Assembly (NCBI RefSeq): GCF_012034335.1
Contig: NZ_JAATHJ010000005.1
Coordinates: forward strand, 1 to 64,000
From: Alkalicoccus luteus
GTDB taxonomy: Bacteria > Bacillota > Bacilli > Bacillales > Salisediminibacteriaceae
Direction of reading: 5' to 3'
Length of the DNA: 64,000 nt
The notes under the pieces: generated by a model
The model's input: the letters and a program-made list of their open reading frames with translations, nothing else
Told to the model about the DNA's origin: nothing
Databases searched by the model: none
Made by a program: the position numbers and the translations under genes
Shown here: positions 63,913-64,000 of the stretch, piece after piece
Layout: each line of letters opens with the position of its first letter
How positions within the stretch are numbered: the stretch's first letter is position 1

Positions 63913-64000
63913 TTACGATACTTTTGTTTTTTTACCGGTAGTCGTCCAGACCCCACGCTCAAGCGTGGTGACGAGACCGTTATATTCCAGCACGTTTAAG
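63913..64000 (-). CDS. YtzE-like DeoR-type regulator, C-terminal fragment (runs off window)
   Basis: The minus-strand frame from 64000 to the stop at 63913-63915 reads LNVLEYNGLVTTLERGVWTTTG and ends KKTKVS. This matches the end of short DeoR-type HTH proteins like YtzE, in which RDLNVL-YN-LV is the recognition helix and wing. The start lies beyond the window. The position beside the ytzG-like gene agrees with B. subtilis. Confidence 0.7.
   Translation of the reverse strand, partial: LNVLEYNGLVTTLERGVWTTTGKKTKVS

Noticed and set aside
1-64000. CRISPR array, tRNA or rRNA genes, prophage module
   Set aside because: No regularly spaced short repeats, no cloverleaf-like or rRNA sequence and no phage structural genes were recognised. 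The small basic protein at 5857 alone is not evidence of a prophage.

Overview
The window looks like chromosome of a low-to-mid GC member of the Bacillaceae. The right third keeps the Bacillus subtilis 'yt' gene neighbourhood: ytkD, pckA/metK, ytoA-ytpA-ytqB-ytqA, leuS, ytfP, murJ(ytgP), a ytzG-like pseudouridine synthase and the end of a ytzE-like gene. Many proteins are strongly acidic, and compatible-solute or sodium-coupled transporter families are present (BCCT remnant, DASS symporter). That suggests a halophilic or alkaliphilic relative (Salisediminibacterium/Alkalicoccus-like), but the genus is inference only.

Layout. 1-2.5 kb: the tail of a repeat element, then a sipW-tasA-type exported matrix-protein cluster. 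2.5-9.6 kb: short housekeeping operons (GNAT, S66-family protein, nucleotidyltransferase, HAD, dCTP deaminase), a SigO/RsoA/YvrJ-like split sigma factor module with a LexA-type box, moaB, and a second LexA-box operon of two unknown genes. 10-19.5 kb: LVIVD-repeat secreted protein, TPR protein, polytopic membrane protein, chemotaxis receptor, MOSC protein, CstA, and a CC-star/ArsA-like ATPase/small membrane protein trio. 19.6-22.5 kb (minus strand): acyl-CoA ligase, a truncated BCCT transporter and a PAP2 phosphatase. 22.6-31.5 kb: a sugar locus with an ABC importer (binding protein plus two permeases, no ATPase), a YesM/YesN-type two-component system and a GH65 disaccharide phosphorylase, with CcpA-type cre boxes. 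32.4-41.1 kb: HAD, MetY-like enzyme with a long C-terminal extension, two unknown acidic exported proteins, DASS symporter, cardiolipin synthase, MobA, YtkD. 41.2-64 kb: pckA, SAM riboswitch-metK, the yt cluster, leuS with an attenuator-like leader, ytfP, a proC paralogue, yjbQ, murJ, hxlR, two tandem SEDS genes and rsuA.

The most striking signal is a repeat family present four times (1-173 partial, 31550-32285, 44496-45029, and 53925-54552 inverted). The three complete copies are each flanked on both sides by the same transcription-terminator hairpin. The hairpin sequence differs between loci but matches within a locus, so the element appears to insert at terminators and leave one on each side. 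Copies carry short terminal inverted repeats (CAGRSTGTTGAWAA-like) and zero, one or two copies of a 97-bp internal module. At the third locus the two flanking hairpins share a core but each is extended by its own perfectly complementary arms, which a simple target duplication would not produce. No transposase is visible in the copies.

How the genes work together. The cre boxes in front of the ABC importer, the two-component system and cstA suggest that carbon-source uptake is under catabolite control. Two LexA-type boxes suggest DNA-damage control of a split sigma factor and of a small unknown operon. metK is controlled by a canonical SAM-I riboswitch, and leuS by a leader ending in an intrinsic terminator that I cannot assign to a known class.
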